From the NCBI RefSeq assembly GCF_002216005.1, contig NZ_NIQC01000008.1, forward strand, positions 20,354 through 84,353: DNA of 64,000 bases. Direction: 5' to 3'. Positions 18,312 through 27,826 of the stretch are shown one piece after another. The translations under genes and the position numbers were made by a program. Within the stretch, counting starts at the first letter, position 1, and each line of letters starts with the position of its first letter. The DNA comes from Natranaerobius trueperi. Its GTDB lineage: Bacteria > Bacillota > Natranaerobiia > Natranaerobiales > Natranaerobiaceae. The notes beneath the pieces are model-generated. The model was not told the origin of the DNA and searched no databases. It was given only the letters and a program-made list of their open reading frames with translations.

Positions 18312-18341
18312 ACTTAACGCTATTTAATGATTAAATCAACT

Positions 18342-21300
18342 TTAATGCTTTGGGTATATACCCATCTCATCAAGAACTGAAACTAAATCTTTAATTTCTT
18401 TTTCAGGATTTCTATAGTAAGCACTACCTCTAATTCTAAAGAATTTCCAACCAAGTCGTTCTAGTTGAATTTGACGATTCCAGTCATATTCCCAGTTTTC
18501 TATACCATGGTAAGCATCCCCGTCACATTCAACGGCTAATTTGTTACCATCCATACCCAAGACCACTAAATCAATTCTTTTGGTTCCCACCTGATATTGT
18601 GGCTCTACTGCATATCCAAGTCTTAAAAGATCTTTCAATACATCTTTTTCAAATTTTGAATCACATAATTCTTCTAGTTCAGTATACTCTTTTTGCATTC
18701 TATGAGGATTCTTAAAGTAATGTATCAGTTTATGCCTAACATCTTGTGGATTTAAATCTTCAGTATCAATGGAATGGAAAAGCCACACTTGGTCTTTGGC
18801 TCTGCTCATTGCAACATTAAAACGTTTAAAATCGTGTTCTTTGTTTAGAACTGCCGGTCTATGATCTCCCTTTGCTTCTATCATTGATAAGAATATAACG
18901 TCTCGCTCATCTCCTTGAAAGTAATATGCGTCCCCTGCATGAAGCTTTCTTGTTTTCATTTCTTCAGGTCCCAGCTCTTCCATGAGCATTTCTTCAATTA
19001 AGTTTGCTTGTTCATCTCCTAGTAAAGAGATAACACCCATAGTTTTGTTAGTGTATTCATCTTGATTGCAACACTTAATTATTGTTTCTACTATTTTCCT
19101 TGCTTCCGGTTCATTAATTTTAGCGTTAGGCATTCTATAGCCATTTTCAACAGGCACTCGAATAACTGAAGACCATTCTTGTCCCACGCTTCCCATTTTC
19201 TCTCTTAAAGGTAATATCTCACCTTGATACATCAAGTCGTTACTAAATTGAATTATTTCAGGTAAACAGCGAAAATGTTCTTTTAGCATAATCACTCCAG
19301 GAAATACTTGTTTGGATAAATCATATAGGCTATATTTAGGTTCAAATAAATCCCCATGTTCTACATCGCTTAAATAGGTATTCATTATCCTATGAACAGC
19401 TTGTAGATTTTGTCCTACCCCTTGAGGACTGATTTGTTTATCATCACCTACTACAAGCAATTTATTTCCGCGAAAGAATGATAATAAACCAAAAATATCC
19501 ACCTGACTACTTTCGTCTACAATAACTAGATCAAACTTTTCACTCCAGGGCGGAAAGTTTTCAATTACACTATTAAAAGGCATCACCCACACAGGTACAG
19601 CATCCTTGGCTTTATCCATTTTTTCTCTAGCTTGTTTACGATAATAACTTGCATATTTTCCTGTTCCTTTACCTATCCTTTTCACAGATTGTTGCCAAGC
19701 AATTAAATTTTTTCTATTTTCTTCTGTAACATTTCTTGAGAGATTTAACCAAGTTGAAGTAGATACCAATTGTTCTAGAATTTTCTTTTCTTTGTTTCTC
19801 AATTCATCTACTTGTTCACTTAATTTAATTGGATCTTCTGATAAAACATCTGCTAACCAAGTATCAGCTTTTCGCCACTCCCAAGCCTTTTGAATATCAG
19901 TAGGAGGAGAAAGAGGAATACCATCTCCACCTTGTCGCTCCAAATCTTTTGCCAGAGTAGGTGCTACTTCAATTATTTTATTTAGTAACCCCATAAACTC
20001 CTGATAAGCATCTTCTAAATTTTTTAAGCGAATAAATTCTTCTATAGTCTTATCCCATAACTCATAATTACGATCACACATACTAGAAGCTAACTGTTCC
20101 CATAAACAATAAAACTGGTTATTTTTCTCTAAATTTTCATTGATAAATGTGTTTACCTTATCTAGTTGTTTTTTTACCTTTCTCAATCTTATATGGTTTA
20201 CAGTTGACTTCAATTTTTTTATAAAACTTTCTAGCTCTTTTAAATCTACATCTTGTATAGTTACAGGTATGTTATTTTCTTTCATTTTATCTTTTAAAGG
20301 CTCGAAAGTTCTTTCATTCCAATAAATCACTGTTTCTATAACTTCCAACTGATCATCGATTTTTTCGATTAATCTGGGATCATCTACATTAAACTTTGGT
20401 CCCTCAATGGTTAATATCTGTTTTTCCCAACGCTTTAATAATTTTCTTGCAGTCAAACGTTTATCAAGCTCTGCTTTAAGTATCTGAATGTCTTCTAATG
20501 TTTTAGGGGGTTCCCCTTCAATTGTACAGTTTTTCTGTATATTTCTTACATTAGAGTTTAAAACCTTTTGAAATAATCCGATTTTTTCTTTTTTCTTTAG
20601 ATCTGTTTCTAGTTCTGTGACTGTATCAAGTAAATTTCCCACATTACTTTCAAAGGTAATGTCAATTTCATATTCTGCAGTTCTTTCTCTCTGTTCATAT
20701 AACTTTTTTACATATTCCCTACTACTTTCTATTAAATCTATCCACTGTTGTTTTCTGATACCTTCACTTTTTGCATCCTGAAAAATAGTAGATAACCAGT
20801 TTTCATCTAATAGGCTTTTTAAATCTGAAGTCACTTTTTCTAAGTCAGTCAGTAAATCGGCTACAACTTCGACATTCAACTCTTCAGTATTTTCAACAAT
20901 CAAATTACTACTTCCTGTATTTTTTAGTTCATCCACTTTATTATTCAATTCTTTTAACCCTTGACTAGTGGGTAGACAAGCGAGATCAGGTATTCCATCC
21001 TGAAGCTTCTCTCTATCTTCGTGCTTTAACTCGCCCATCAATTCATACAACCTGGTTAATTCAATTTTATCTAAAGGAAACTCTGCATCTTGAGAGATTT
21101 TATCTTTGATCCAGCCAAGATCCTCTTCAGTTTCAGTGAGCCAGGAACTTAGTTGTGGCAAAGTAAATTCCTGACCATTTATCATATAAGTGGAAGTTTC
21201 AAATTCTGAAATTTGTTTTATTTTATTTTGTAATGTAGCTTTTTCTTCTCTAATAGATTTCAATGTGTTTTTTAGTTTATTGAGTCTTTTCTCCTCGCTT

Positions 21301-22712
21301 GTTATGTCCAATGAACCCATAGTTTCAGAAATACTTCTAACAGCCTCTTCTAACTCTATTTTAGAATTACTCTCATCTGTGAACACATTGACACATAGCG
21401 GTTGGATATTTTTCGGGATCATCTCCCTTAATACGCGAAGAGGTCTTTCTGATTTTGCTGTAACTAGAACTCGTTTTCCATGAGCTAACATATGTGAAAT
21501 TAAGTTTGCTATTGTATGACTTTTTCCTGTCCCAGGTGGTCCCTGAACTGTAACGCCAGTATTTTCCGAAAGTCGTTTCACTATCTGATTTTGTTCTTCA
21601 TTAGAGGCCAGTGGAAACATCAGTTCTTCTGGTGCAATGTTTTTATTTGTAGTTGAAGACATAGTTTGGTCTTTGTCAAAGATATTTTGAATAGTTTTTG
21701 GGGGTTCTTTCCCTTGTTCTAGTCCTTCTAATATATCATCTAAATCTTGTCTATAACCTACACGTTTTTTCCTAAGAATTAGTACAGGTTCATAAGTTAT
21801 AACCGGGTCTTTATCAGAAGTTAATTTTTTACTATCAAAATGTATCCTGCCATTAGGACTTAATAGATTGACTAACTTTTCACAGAGTTCTTCCACACCT
21901 CTCTTATCCCAAGGATTTAACTGCATATTCTTTATTTCATCTTTTAGTTTAGATAAATCTCTGATATGTGAGTTCTTGATACTGTTTAAAAATTCAAGTT
22001 CTAATGAAGTATTTTCCACATCTTGAGATATAATTTCAATTTGTCCATTCTTTTCATCGAAATTCAAAATAGCCTTAGTCGTTACAACGGGATGGCGTAT
22101 TTTCTTCCCATCATCTCTCCAGTATAAGATACCATGACCCCAAACCAACTCTAGTTCATCTTGCTGTCTTTCTAAACTTTGACTTAGCAAAAACATCTCT
22201 TGATATAGTTGATGTACTCGTTGTTTAAGTAAAGCCTGCTCACGCCACTCTTCCCAGTGTTTATACCATTCTTTCATTTCTTTTACACGATTAATATCAT
22301 CACTAAATTGTTCTACCTCACCATCAGTTGTAGAATTTTTAGGTATATTTTTGCGTATTTTTATTTCTACTGAAGGATCTTTCCAATTCCCTTCAATCCA
22401 TGGCTTAATACTAGCAGGTGGTTCTTTAGGGTTAGGAATACTTTGCTTTTTGATTGTCAACTTTTCACCTTCAGAAGTTGATTCGAAAGAACACCCCTGA
22501 GTATTAGGTAAATCATAATACCAGTAAACAGTATCATAGCTCGCAACATCATATATTTGTTTTCTTGTGAAAGAATAATATGCTTTTAAATATTCAAATA
22601 AATTCTTCACTTTTTTATAACTATATTTTTTGTTTATATCAGTAACCTTCATAGAAGGCTCTTCATTCGTCATAGTTTCATGAACAGAGTCATGATTGCT
22701 ATGTTTATTCAT
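18342..22712 (-). CDS. large superfamily 1 helicase with C-terminal Vsr-like nuclease domain
   Basis: 1456 residues. Residues 1-350 are an N-terminal region of unknown role with the recurrent piece WGHGILYWRDDGKKIRHPVV. Walker A QGPPGTGKSHT is at 391-400. A long coiled-coil insertion spans about 480-1000. Walker B with LVIVDESSQVDIF lies near 1065, then GDDKQISP, and the C-terminal helicase motifs FQGDERDVIFLS and RFNVAMSRAKDQVW. Residues about 1360-1450 form a PD-(D/E)XK fold of the Vsr/DUF559 kind (RIDLVVLG, LAVECDGDAYHG, RQIQLERLGWKFFRIRGS). Single-gene helicase-nuclease proteins of this build (for example Hhe) have been reported as phage defence; this protein resembles them in layout. It is transcribed alone, with its own terminator, at the island edge. 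Confidence 0.85.
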   Translation of the reverse strand: MNKHSNHDSVHETMTNEEPSMKVTDINKKYSYKKVKNLFEYLKAYYSFTRKQIYDVASYDTVYWYYDLPNTQGCSFESTSEGEKLTIKKQSIPNPKEPPASIKPWIEGNWKDPSVEIKIRKNIPKNSTTDGEVEQFSDDINRVKEMKEWYKHWEEWREQALLKQRVHQLYQEMFLLSQSLERQQDELELVWGHGILYWRDDGKKIRHPVVTTKAILNFDEKNGQIEIISQDVENTSLELEFLNSIKNSHIRDLSKLKDEIKNMQLNPWDKRGVEELCEKLVNLLSPNGRIHFDSKKLTSDKDPVITYEPVLILRKKRVGYRQDLDDILEGLEQGKEPPKTIQNIFDKDQTMSSTTNKNIAPEELMFPLASNEEQNQIVKRLSENTGVTVQGPPGTGKSHTIANLISHMLAHGKRVLVTAKSERPLRVLREMIPKNIQPLCVNVFTDESNSKIELEEAVRSISETMGSLDITSEEKRLNKLKNTLKSIREEKATLQNKIKQISEFETSTYMINGQEFTLPQLSSWLTETEEDLGWIKDKISQDAEFPLDKIELTRLYELMGELKHEDREKLQDGIPDLACLPTSQGLKELNNKVDELKNTGSSNLIVENTEELNVEVVADLLTDLEKVTSDLKSLLDENWLSTIFQDAKSEGIRKQQWIDLIESSREYVKKLYEQRERTAEYEIDITFESNVGNLLDTVTELETDLKKKEKIGLFQKVLNSNVRNIQKNCTIEGEPPKTLEDIQILKAELDKRLTARKLLKRWEKQILTIEGPKFNVDDPRLIEKIDDQLEVIETVIYWNERTFEPLKDKMKENNIPVTIQDVDLKELESFIKKLKSTVNHIRLRKVKKQLDKVNTFINENLEKNNQFYCLWEQLASSMCDRNYELWDKTIEEFIRLKNLEDAYQEFMGLLNKIIEVAPTLAKDLERQGGDGIPLSPPTDIQKAWEWRKADTWLADVLSEDPIKLSEQVDELRNKEKKILEQLVSTSTWLNLSRNVTEENRKNLIAWQQSVKRIGKGTGKYASYYRKQAREKMDKAKDAVPVWVMPFNSVIENFPPWSEKFDLVIVDESSQVDIFGLLSFFRGNKLLVVGDDKQISPQGVGQNLQAVHRIMNTYLSDVEHGDLFEPKYSLYDLSKQVFPGVIMLKEHFRCLPEIIQFSNDLMYQGEILPLREKMGSVGQEWSSVIRVPVENGYRMPNAKINEPEARKIVETIIKCCNQDEYTNKTMGVISLLGDEQANLIEEMLMEELGPEEMKTRKLHAGDAYYFQGDERDVIFLSMIEAKGDHRPAVLNKEHDFKRFNVAMSRAKDQVWLFHSIDTEDLNPQDVRHKLIHYFKNPHRMQKEYTELEELCDSKFEKDVLKDLLRLGYAVEPQYQVGTKRIDLVVLGMDGNKLAVECDGDAYHGIENWEYDWNRQIQLERLGWKFFRIRGSAYYRNPEKEIKDLVSVLDEMGIYPKH

Positions 22713-22823
22713 AACATAAATACCCCCATTACAGAATTGAATATTATTTTGCAGGGCTTACAAATTATACGATATATTCTAGTATTTTACTTTATGAGTT
22801 TCACTCAAAACGCTCGTAACATC

Positions 22824-22921
22824 TAAGATAAGGAAGTTCCTTATCTTACAGAATTCTACAAATATCATTGTTTTCCCTTGGAAATCATCACTTTTTTGTC
22901 ATAACAGCATATACTGTTATG
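22824..22921. repeat. two inverted repeats in front of the helicase gene
   Basis: TAAGATAAGGAA and TTCCTTATCTTA flank a single G (22824-22848), a perfect 12-bp dyad. A second dyad, CATAACAG/CTGTTATG around CATATA, lies at 22900-22921. They are between the coiled-coil gene (stop at 22962) and the helicase start (22712). No T-run follows either, so operator sites or a factor-binding region are more likely than a terminator. Function unknown. Confidence 0.5.
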
Positions 22922-22961
22922 TTAGATTTATTATTTCCACTTAGTACTTATAATAAATAAA

Positions 22962-24569
22962 TCATAATATATTTTCCCTCTTAAAGTTATATTCCTTTTC
23001 AAGTCTTTTTAGATCATATTCCCATTCGGATATTGCTCGCTCGTACTTATGTGAATCTCGCTGAAGTTTTCTTAACCTTATATGTGAGCTGATTATTTGA
23101 ACTACTTTTCTTACCCCAAGTTTAGGAACTGCTTCATTAACTAATATCTCCCATCTTTCTTGTTGAGAAGTTTCCTCCCTAACATTATATCCAAGTTTTC
23201 CTAACTCAGATTTTTCTCTTAAATTATAGCCTGATGCATTTTCTTTATCAGTAGAACTAACATCTGTATATGTAACCCCTCTTGCAGATATTATTTTTAC
23301 TTCTCTTGGCTTCACTTTTTCTTTCAACTTTGTTGATAATTGTTTATTTACAAATGGAGACGAACAGTTGTTACAAAATAATACTTCATGGCTAATTTCT
23401 CCTGCCACATCAGTAAGTCGATGATAATAATACTTGATTTTGACTTCTTTTAATCGTAATGATATAAAACAATAAGGGCAATATGCCTCGTCGATTCTGA
23501 TCATTAAAACTTCATCAAAGGATTCATCTGTAATTTTAATTTGTTCTAAAGGTATATTTGGGTCTTTTTCAATTAAATTTACAAGCTCTTCTTTAATTAA
23601 TTTATCTACTGCCATATCATATATTAGTTCTTTTAATACATCTTTAGCTGGGTTTTCATAATATATTGAAAAGAACTTACTGATAGAAGATTTTTTGTTC
23701 AATTTATTATTTTTTAAATAATAATTGTTCTTAAAACAATTGCGCTCATTACACAAAAACGATAAGAGCAATAATTCTTTGGCTTTCTTTTTAGGTAAAT
23801 CTTTTATTTTAACTTTCTTTTTAATGAATAAATCAAACCAGTACTTAACCCAATCAATTTCATCATCAAAATAATTATAATAAAGCATTCTATATACCCA
23901 TTCACTATCTAAATATTTATCAGGTAACATTGATATTATTTTCTTAAGTATAGGATTGAATCCTTTGAAGTTGATTTTCTTGGTACCTGAAGATTTATCT
24001 AGTCTGCTCATTATTACATCTAAAACCTTCTGAACCACTTCAAACAGTGATTTATTTAGAGCTTCGCTTATTATTTTAAATAGTTGTTCATTTGAGTAAT
24101 TATCCCAATTAGTTGAGTCAACATATTGTTTAATAACGTTATCACTGTAATTAAAGACATCAAGAAAGTCCTCTAGATATACTACCTCTTTTTCTTTGTT
24201 ACGTTCAATTTCTAGTTGCCTCTTCAATTTGTCTATTTCTTCTTCTAGCTTTTCAATTTTACGTTCTGCAATTTGTAACTTTTCATTTTGTTCTTCAATT
24301 TGATTTTCTTTGTCCTTTAATTGATTTTCCACCTTAGTGTAATCTTGATTGACCATAGCTAGTTCTTTCTCAAGCTCTATAATTTTCTCTTCAGATTCTC
24401 GTATTTCTCTATTTTTATCATTCTCTTGCTTTAGTATGGCGGCCATTCTTTCTTCCTTTTTAGCTATCGTTGTATCCTTTTCAGCTATCTTTGTATCCTT
24501 TATTTCTAAGTTTCTTTTACATTCTTTCATAGGTATGTAACCAAAAAACCTTAATATTTCTTGTAACAT
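22962..24569 (-). CDS. coiled-coil protein with CxxC zinc-ribbon, unknown function
   Basis: 535 residues, not recognised. It begins with a short hydrophobic patch (MLQEILRFFGYIP), then an unbroken coiled coil from about residue 20 to 128 (heptads of I/L/E/K). The middle part is Lys/Asp/Asn rich and helical. Two cysteine pairs, AYCPYC and FCNNC, about 35 residues apart around 365-405, would form a zinc ribbon. The C-terminal 100 residues are charged and helical again. It is transcribed in the same direction as the PD-(D/E)XK and HNH genes upstream, 146 bases away. A sensing or scaffold subunit of a defence cassette is possible; there is no direct support for catalysis. Confidence 0.7.
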   Translation of the reverse strand: MLQEILRFFGYIPMKECKRNLEIKDTKIAEKDTTIAKKEERMAAILKQENDKNREIRESEEKIIELEKELAMVNQDYTKVENQLKDKENQIEEQNEKLQIAERKIEKLEEEIDKLKRQLEIERNKEKEVVYLEDFLDVFNYSDNVIKQYVDSTNWDNYSNEQLFKIISEALNKSLFEVVQKVLDVIMSRLDKSSGTKKINFKGFNPILKKIISMLPDKYLDSEWVYRMLYYNYFDDEIDWVKYWFDLFIKKKVKIKDLPKKKAKELLLLSFLCNERNCFKNNYYLKNNKLNKKSSISKFFSIYYENPAKDVLKELIYDMAVDKLIKEELVNLIEKDPNIPLEQIKITDESFDEVLMIRIDEAYCPYCFISLRLKEVKIKYYYHRLTDVAGEISHEVLFCNNCSSPFVNKQLSTKLKEKVKPREVKIISARGVTYTDVSSTDKENASGYNLREKSELGKLGYNVREETSQQERWEILVNEAVPKLGVRKVVQIISSHIRLRKLQRDSHKYERAISEWEYDLKRLEKEYNFKRENIL

Positions 24570-24658
24570 TTGGCTTCCCCCTCAGATAAACAAAGTAAAT
24601 AAAATTAAATCAATAGTTTACAATTTCTACATAATTAGGATAAATCCTACAAATTACA

Positions 24659-24687
24659 ACAAACATTTAATCTTATAAAATGTTTGT
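24659..24687 (-). terminator. inverted repeat after the PD-(D/E)XK gene
   Basis: ACAAACATTT and AAATGTTTGT, 9 bases apart, lie 29 bases beyond the stop of the gene at 24716. The T-rich stretch that follows on the minus strand is weak, so termination may be partial. Confidence 0.45.
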
Positions 24688-24715
24688 TTATCTGAAGTTT
24701 TATTAAACTGGTGAT

Positions 24716-25384
24716 CTATTCTTCCTCTATACTTGAATGCTTAATGTACCTTTCCCAAGTTTCTTCTTTAAACTCTTTACTTTGATCGCCATATATCCAA
24801 CCAAAAAGATTTCCCATATTAGCATGAGTCTTCTTAGTATAAGCTGATTTATATAAGTTACCTTTTATTGCATCAGACCATCCACTGTAAAAAGCTCTCT
24901 TTCTACCCAAATCTGGTGCTTGTCTTATATCAGATACTTTCTTATCTGTACTTTTTATGTTTTGTTTTTCATTTACATTCATTAGATATAAAGAAACAGT
25001 AATATTGCTTTCTTTACAATACCATTCTAAGTCTTTATTTCCCTTCGAACATAAAACAACTTTTTCTACCCTAGATGGTTCAAATTCTTTAGCTAGTAAT
25101 TTAGCCCCCACTTCAACTTGTCCTATGACTCCTCGGTTTAACTCTCTTTTTGCTTCAATAACATAGACAACTTGTCCTTTAATTTTTTCCTTAAATGATT
25201 CTAGATTATAATCATTTTGACTAAACACAGTTGAAGTCTCTCCAGAGATCAAAACACCGTCAATTCGTCTTGCTATAGAAGCACCTTCTGCATTACCAAT
25301 TGGTACTTCAAGATACATTTCTCCAGGGTTTTGATCTAAAAATTTCTCTAATAATTCATCTTCAAAAGTTACAGGTCTCCACAA
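24716..25384 (-). CDS. PD-(D/E)XK nuclease-like protein
   Basis: 222 residues. The segment RRIDGVLISG supplies Asp42, and QVVYVIEAKRELNRGVIGQV supplies Glu77 and Lys79, the D...ExK triad with the trailing Gln of the PD-(D/E)XK fold. The rest is not recognised. The start is TTG at 25384 (ttgtgg) behind GGAGGG, six bases before it. It lies 93 bases after an HNH nuclease gene and 146 before the coiled-coil gene, all leftward. A DNA-cutting role in defence is the simplest reading. Confidence 0.65.
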   Translation of the reverse strand: MWRPVTFEDELLEKFLDQNPGEMYLEVPIGNAEGASIARRIDGVLISGETSTVFSQNDYNLESFKEKIKGQVVYVIEAKRELNRGVIGQVEVGAKLLAKEFEPSRVEKVVLCSKGNKDLEWYCKESNITVSLYLMNVNEKQNIKSTDKKVSDIRQAPDLGRKRAFYSGWSDAIKGNLYKSAYTKKTHANMGNLFGWIYGDQSKEFKEETWERYIKHSSIEEE

Positions 25385-25477
25385 ATGTAACCCTCCAATT
25401 TCTAACGTACCAACTTATCAAGTATCTTATTTTGTTATGTTTTAGTTTTTAACATCTAGATGAACATTTTCTAGTCA

Positions 25478-26491
25478 TTAATTATATATATTTGCAATAT
25501 AATCTCTTACTTCCTTAGTTAATTCTTCTCTATGACTACTGTAATGAAGCTTTCTATGGCAGTTAGGACAAACAGCACAAACATTTTCTATAGAATCTTC
25601 TCCACCTTCTGATAAAGCTTTTAAATGGTGCGTCTCTAAAAAGGGGGCACCATCATCTTTAAGAAAAGGTGCTTCTTGGCCACAACACTCACAAACTCCA
25701 TTGGCACGCTTTTTAGCATAACTAATAATATCAGGATCTCTATAATACTGTTCATTTTTAACAATAATTTTCTTTTTCTTTGGTCCTTTTTCCTTAATTT
25801 TCTCTGCTATTTGCTCAGGTGTTTTATATCTGTTTTCCTGATAAACTATTTTCTCTTCATTAATTAAATCCTTTAGCAATACGTTTTTAATACCAGGTAG
25901 AACATAAGTTGTATTTACAATATCCAGTAAGGAATTTTTTACTTTTAATAGGTCTATCAAATCAAATTTCATACTCCGATAAGTCGCATCATCTAGTACT
26001 GGTCGCTTAACTTCAGTAGTATAAGGTTCGCTCAAGGAAAAATGAAAATTTCGCCCAATCCTACCCCTTTCGAACAAATTATCTGGAACAAAATCATTTA
26101 TCTCATACACTCTAAATAGTGCAAGGTATCCTTCTTGCCTTCCTTCAAAATAGTTATAAGGTGCTTCTGGTTCCCATAAGATAAAAAAACCATTTTCCTG
26201 TAGTTCTTTAAACACTTCCCGGGTTATCGAAATTTTTAGATAATCATCTATATAAGCAACATATTTTAAATCATATGGTTGATTATTAATACGTTCTTTG
26301 TATCTTTTGCCCACTGCAGACATTTTATAGTTAGGGCTAGAACTCTTGGGTAATAAAACAAATGGACCTACTTTAGACAAGGGCTTTTTCTTACATAAAA
26401 TTATTTGATGGGAGTAGCTATCAGGTAGCTGCCCTTTAGTCATTGCGTAGATATTAACCCTCTCATCTCGAAAGGCACTTTGTATTTTCAT
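25478..26491 (-). CDS. HNH endonuclease with unknown N-terminal domain
   Basis: 337 residues. The C-terminal HNH module has CECCGQEAPF, the catalytic pair in LETHHLKALSEGG, then NVCAVCPNCHRKLHY, so both zinc-binding cysteine pairs and the histidines are intact (about residues 268-320). The N-terminal 240 residues have no familiar motif and may be a DNA-recognition domain of the kind coupled to HNH in type IV restriction enzymes. It begins 41 bases after mcrC and reads the same way, so it may be part of that operon. Confidence 0.82.
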   Translation of the reverse strand: MKIQSAFRDERVNIYAMTKGQLPDSYSHQIILCKKKPLSKVGPFVLLPKSSSPNYKMSAVGKRYKERINNQPYDLKYVAYIDDYLKISITREVFKELQENGFFILWEPEAPYNYFEGRQEGYLALFRVYEINDFVPDNLFERGRIGRNFHFSLSEPYTTEVKRPVLDDATYRSMKFDLIDLLKVKNSLLDIVNTTYVLPGIKNVLLKDLINEEKIVYQENRYKTPEQIAEKIKEKGPKKKKIIVKNEQYYRDPDIISYAKKRANGVCECCGQEAPFLKDDGAPFLETHHLKALSEGGEDSIENVCAVCPNCHRKLHYSSHREELTKEVRDYIANIYN

Positions 26492-26532
26492 GCTAAATCT
26501 CCCTTTACAATTAATGGTCTGACTTTAATAAC

Positions 26533-27819
26533 TCACTGAATTAACTCACACGCTCTTTCTTTCAAATTATGTCTATTATTTTCTTTAGCATCATGTAAAA
26601 TATCTTGAATAGAAATAGCATAAGCTTTTAAACCTACCTCTTTGGTAGTTTCAGGAAGCGACTGTATAGTGAATTCTTTTTCCTCTTCTTTAGAATACCT
26701 TGGAAAAAAGATAATGCTTCTATCTAAAGAGTTCTTTTTATTAGAAAAATAGTGAGTATAGAAAGTAAGTTGAAATATATCGCTGGTTTCAATTTTCTTG
26801 AATCCATAATGTTTATATTTGGCGTCAAGCACCAAAGTATTTCTGTTATCTTTATCGTAAACCGAGATATCAGGTATAATATCTCGATAACTCTTGCTAT
26901 TAGATACAATAGCACCTTTTATACGTTTTCCAGCACTTACAATGAAGTTTTTCGGTAAATACTTATTTAATAATTTAACTACAAACTGTTCAAACAACTC
27001 ATTCATATCAATTAACAAACAGAAAAATGATTCACTAGTTTCCTTATAAAGGTTTTTCATGAATTCTTGTTGCAAAATATAATAGCACAGTTTATGCGTG
27101 GTTTCGTAATGTTGGTTCAGCCTGTTATAACTGAAAGTAGGAAAATATTCACCGTTAAACGTACTACATAATTCACGAAATTCATGATAAAAACGATTTA
27201 GACGTCTCTTTGTTTCATTTCCCATCCTCATTTTTTTAGCTGCTTTTAGTGCACTAAGTATAATCTGGTTCTCTGGTACATCTGTTAATAGCTCATCGTA
27301 ACAACAATAAATCCTAGTTGGTACTGCGTAGTTAACTTTAGTATTTTTAATCATATCCGGTCTTCCCCGTAGTCTTCTTAGATTTTCTTCTTCTGTAACG
27401 TATTCTTTAAAGATACCTTTATCCATTGTTTTTTTAATATGAAAAAGTAACAGTTTGATATAAATTTCAATAAAGTCATCGTGAAATTTATCGTATTCGG
27501 CCCGGGAATCTTTCCAATTATAAAAAGGTATCTCCTCAGAAAAGCAAATCATATCAATTAAATCTACAAATCCTTTATTAAATTTGGGCTTAATAATTAT
27601 CCTAACCTTCTCTAATTCAATTACTCCTACCCAACTATCCCCCTTTATCTTTACCCCACCTTTTAACTCGAGAAATTCAAATCTCTTTTGTGTTTCATTA
27701 CTTTGATAAATAACACTTTGCTTCTGTAAATATTCCCGTTCATCGGAGGTAAGTTGATAACCATAAATCATTAGTTCCTGATATTCTTTTACTTCATAAA
27801 TATCTTTAGATTTTGTCAT
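26533..27819 (-). CDS. mcrC: McrC-like nuclease subunit of type IV restriction system (first copy)
   Basis: 428 residues. McrC is the nuclease and GTPase-stimulating partner of McrB, cutting modified DNA. The N-terminal beta-rich part (GGVKIKGDSWVGVIELE, RIIIKPKF) is the McrB-contacting domain. The PD-(D/E)XK core lies in the last third: SYRDIIPDISVYD gives the Asp, NTLVLDAKYKHYG gives the D-x-K pair. FCLLIDMNELFEQFVVKLL is the typical lead-in helix. It starts 7 bases after the mcrB stop, so the two are coupled. Confidence 0.92.
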   Translation of the reverse strand: MTKSKDIYEVKEYQELMIYGYQLTSDEREYLQKQSVIYQSNETQKRFEFLELKGGVKIKGDSWVGVIELEKVRIIIKPKFNKGFVDLIDMICFSEEIPFYNWKDSRAEYDKFHDDFIEIYIKLLLFHIKKTMDKGIFKEYVTEEENLRRLRGRPDMIKNTKVNYAVPTRIYCCYDELLTDVPENQIILSALKAAKKMRMGNETKRRLNRFYHEFRELCSTFNGEYFPTFSYNRLNQHYETTHKLCYYILQQEFMKNLYKETSESFFCLLIDMNELFEQFVVKLLNKYLPKNFIVSAGKRIKGAIVSNSKSYRDIIPDISVYDKDNRNTLVLDAKYKHYGFKKIETSDIFQLTFYTHYFSNKKNSLDRSIIFFPRYSKEEEKEFTIQSLPETTKEVGLKAYAISIQDILHDAKENNRHNLKERACELIQ

Positions 27820-27826
27820 TAGGCAT

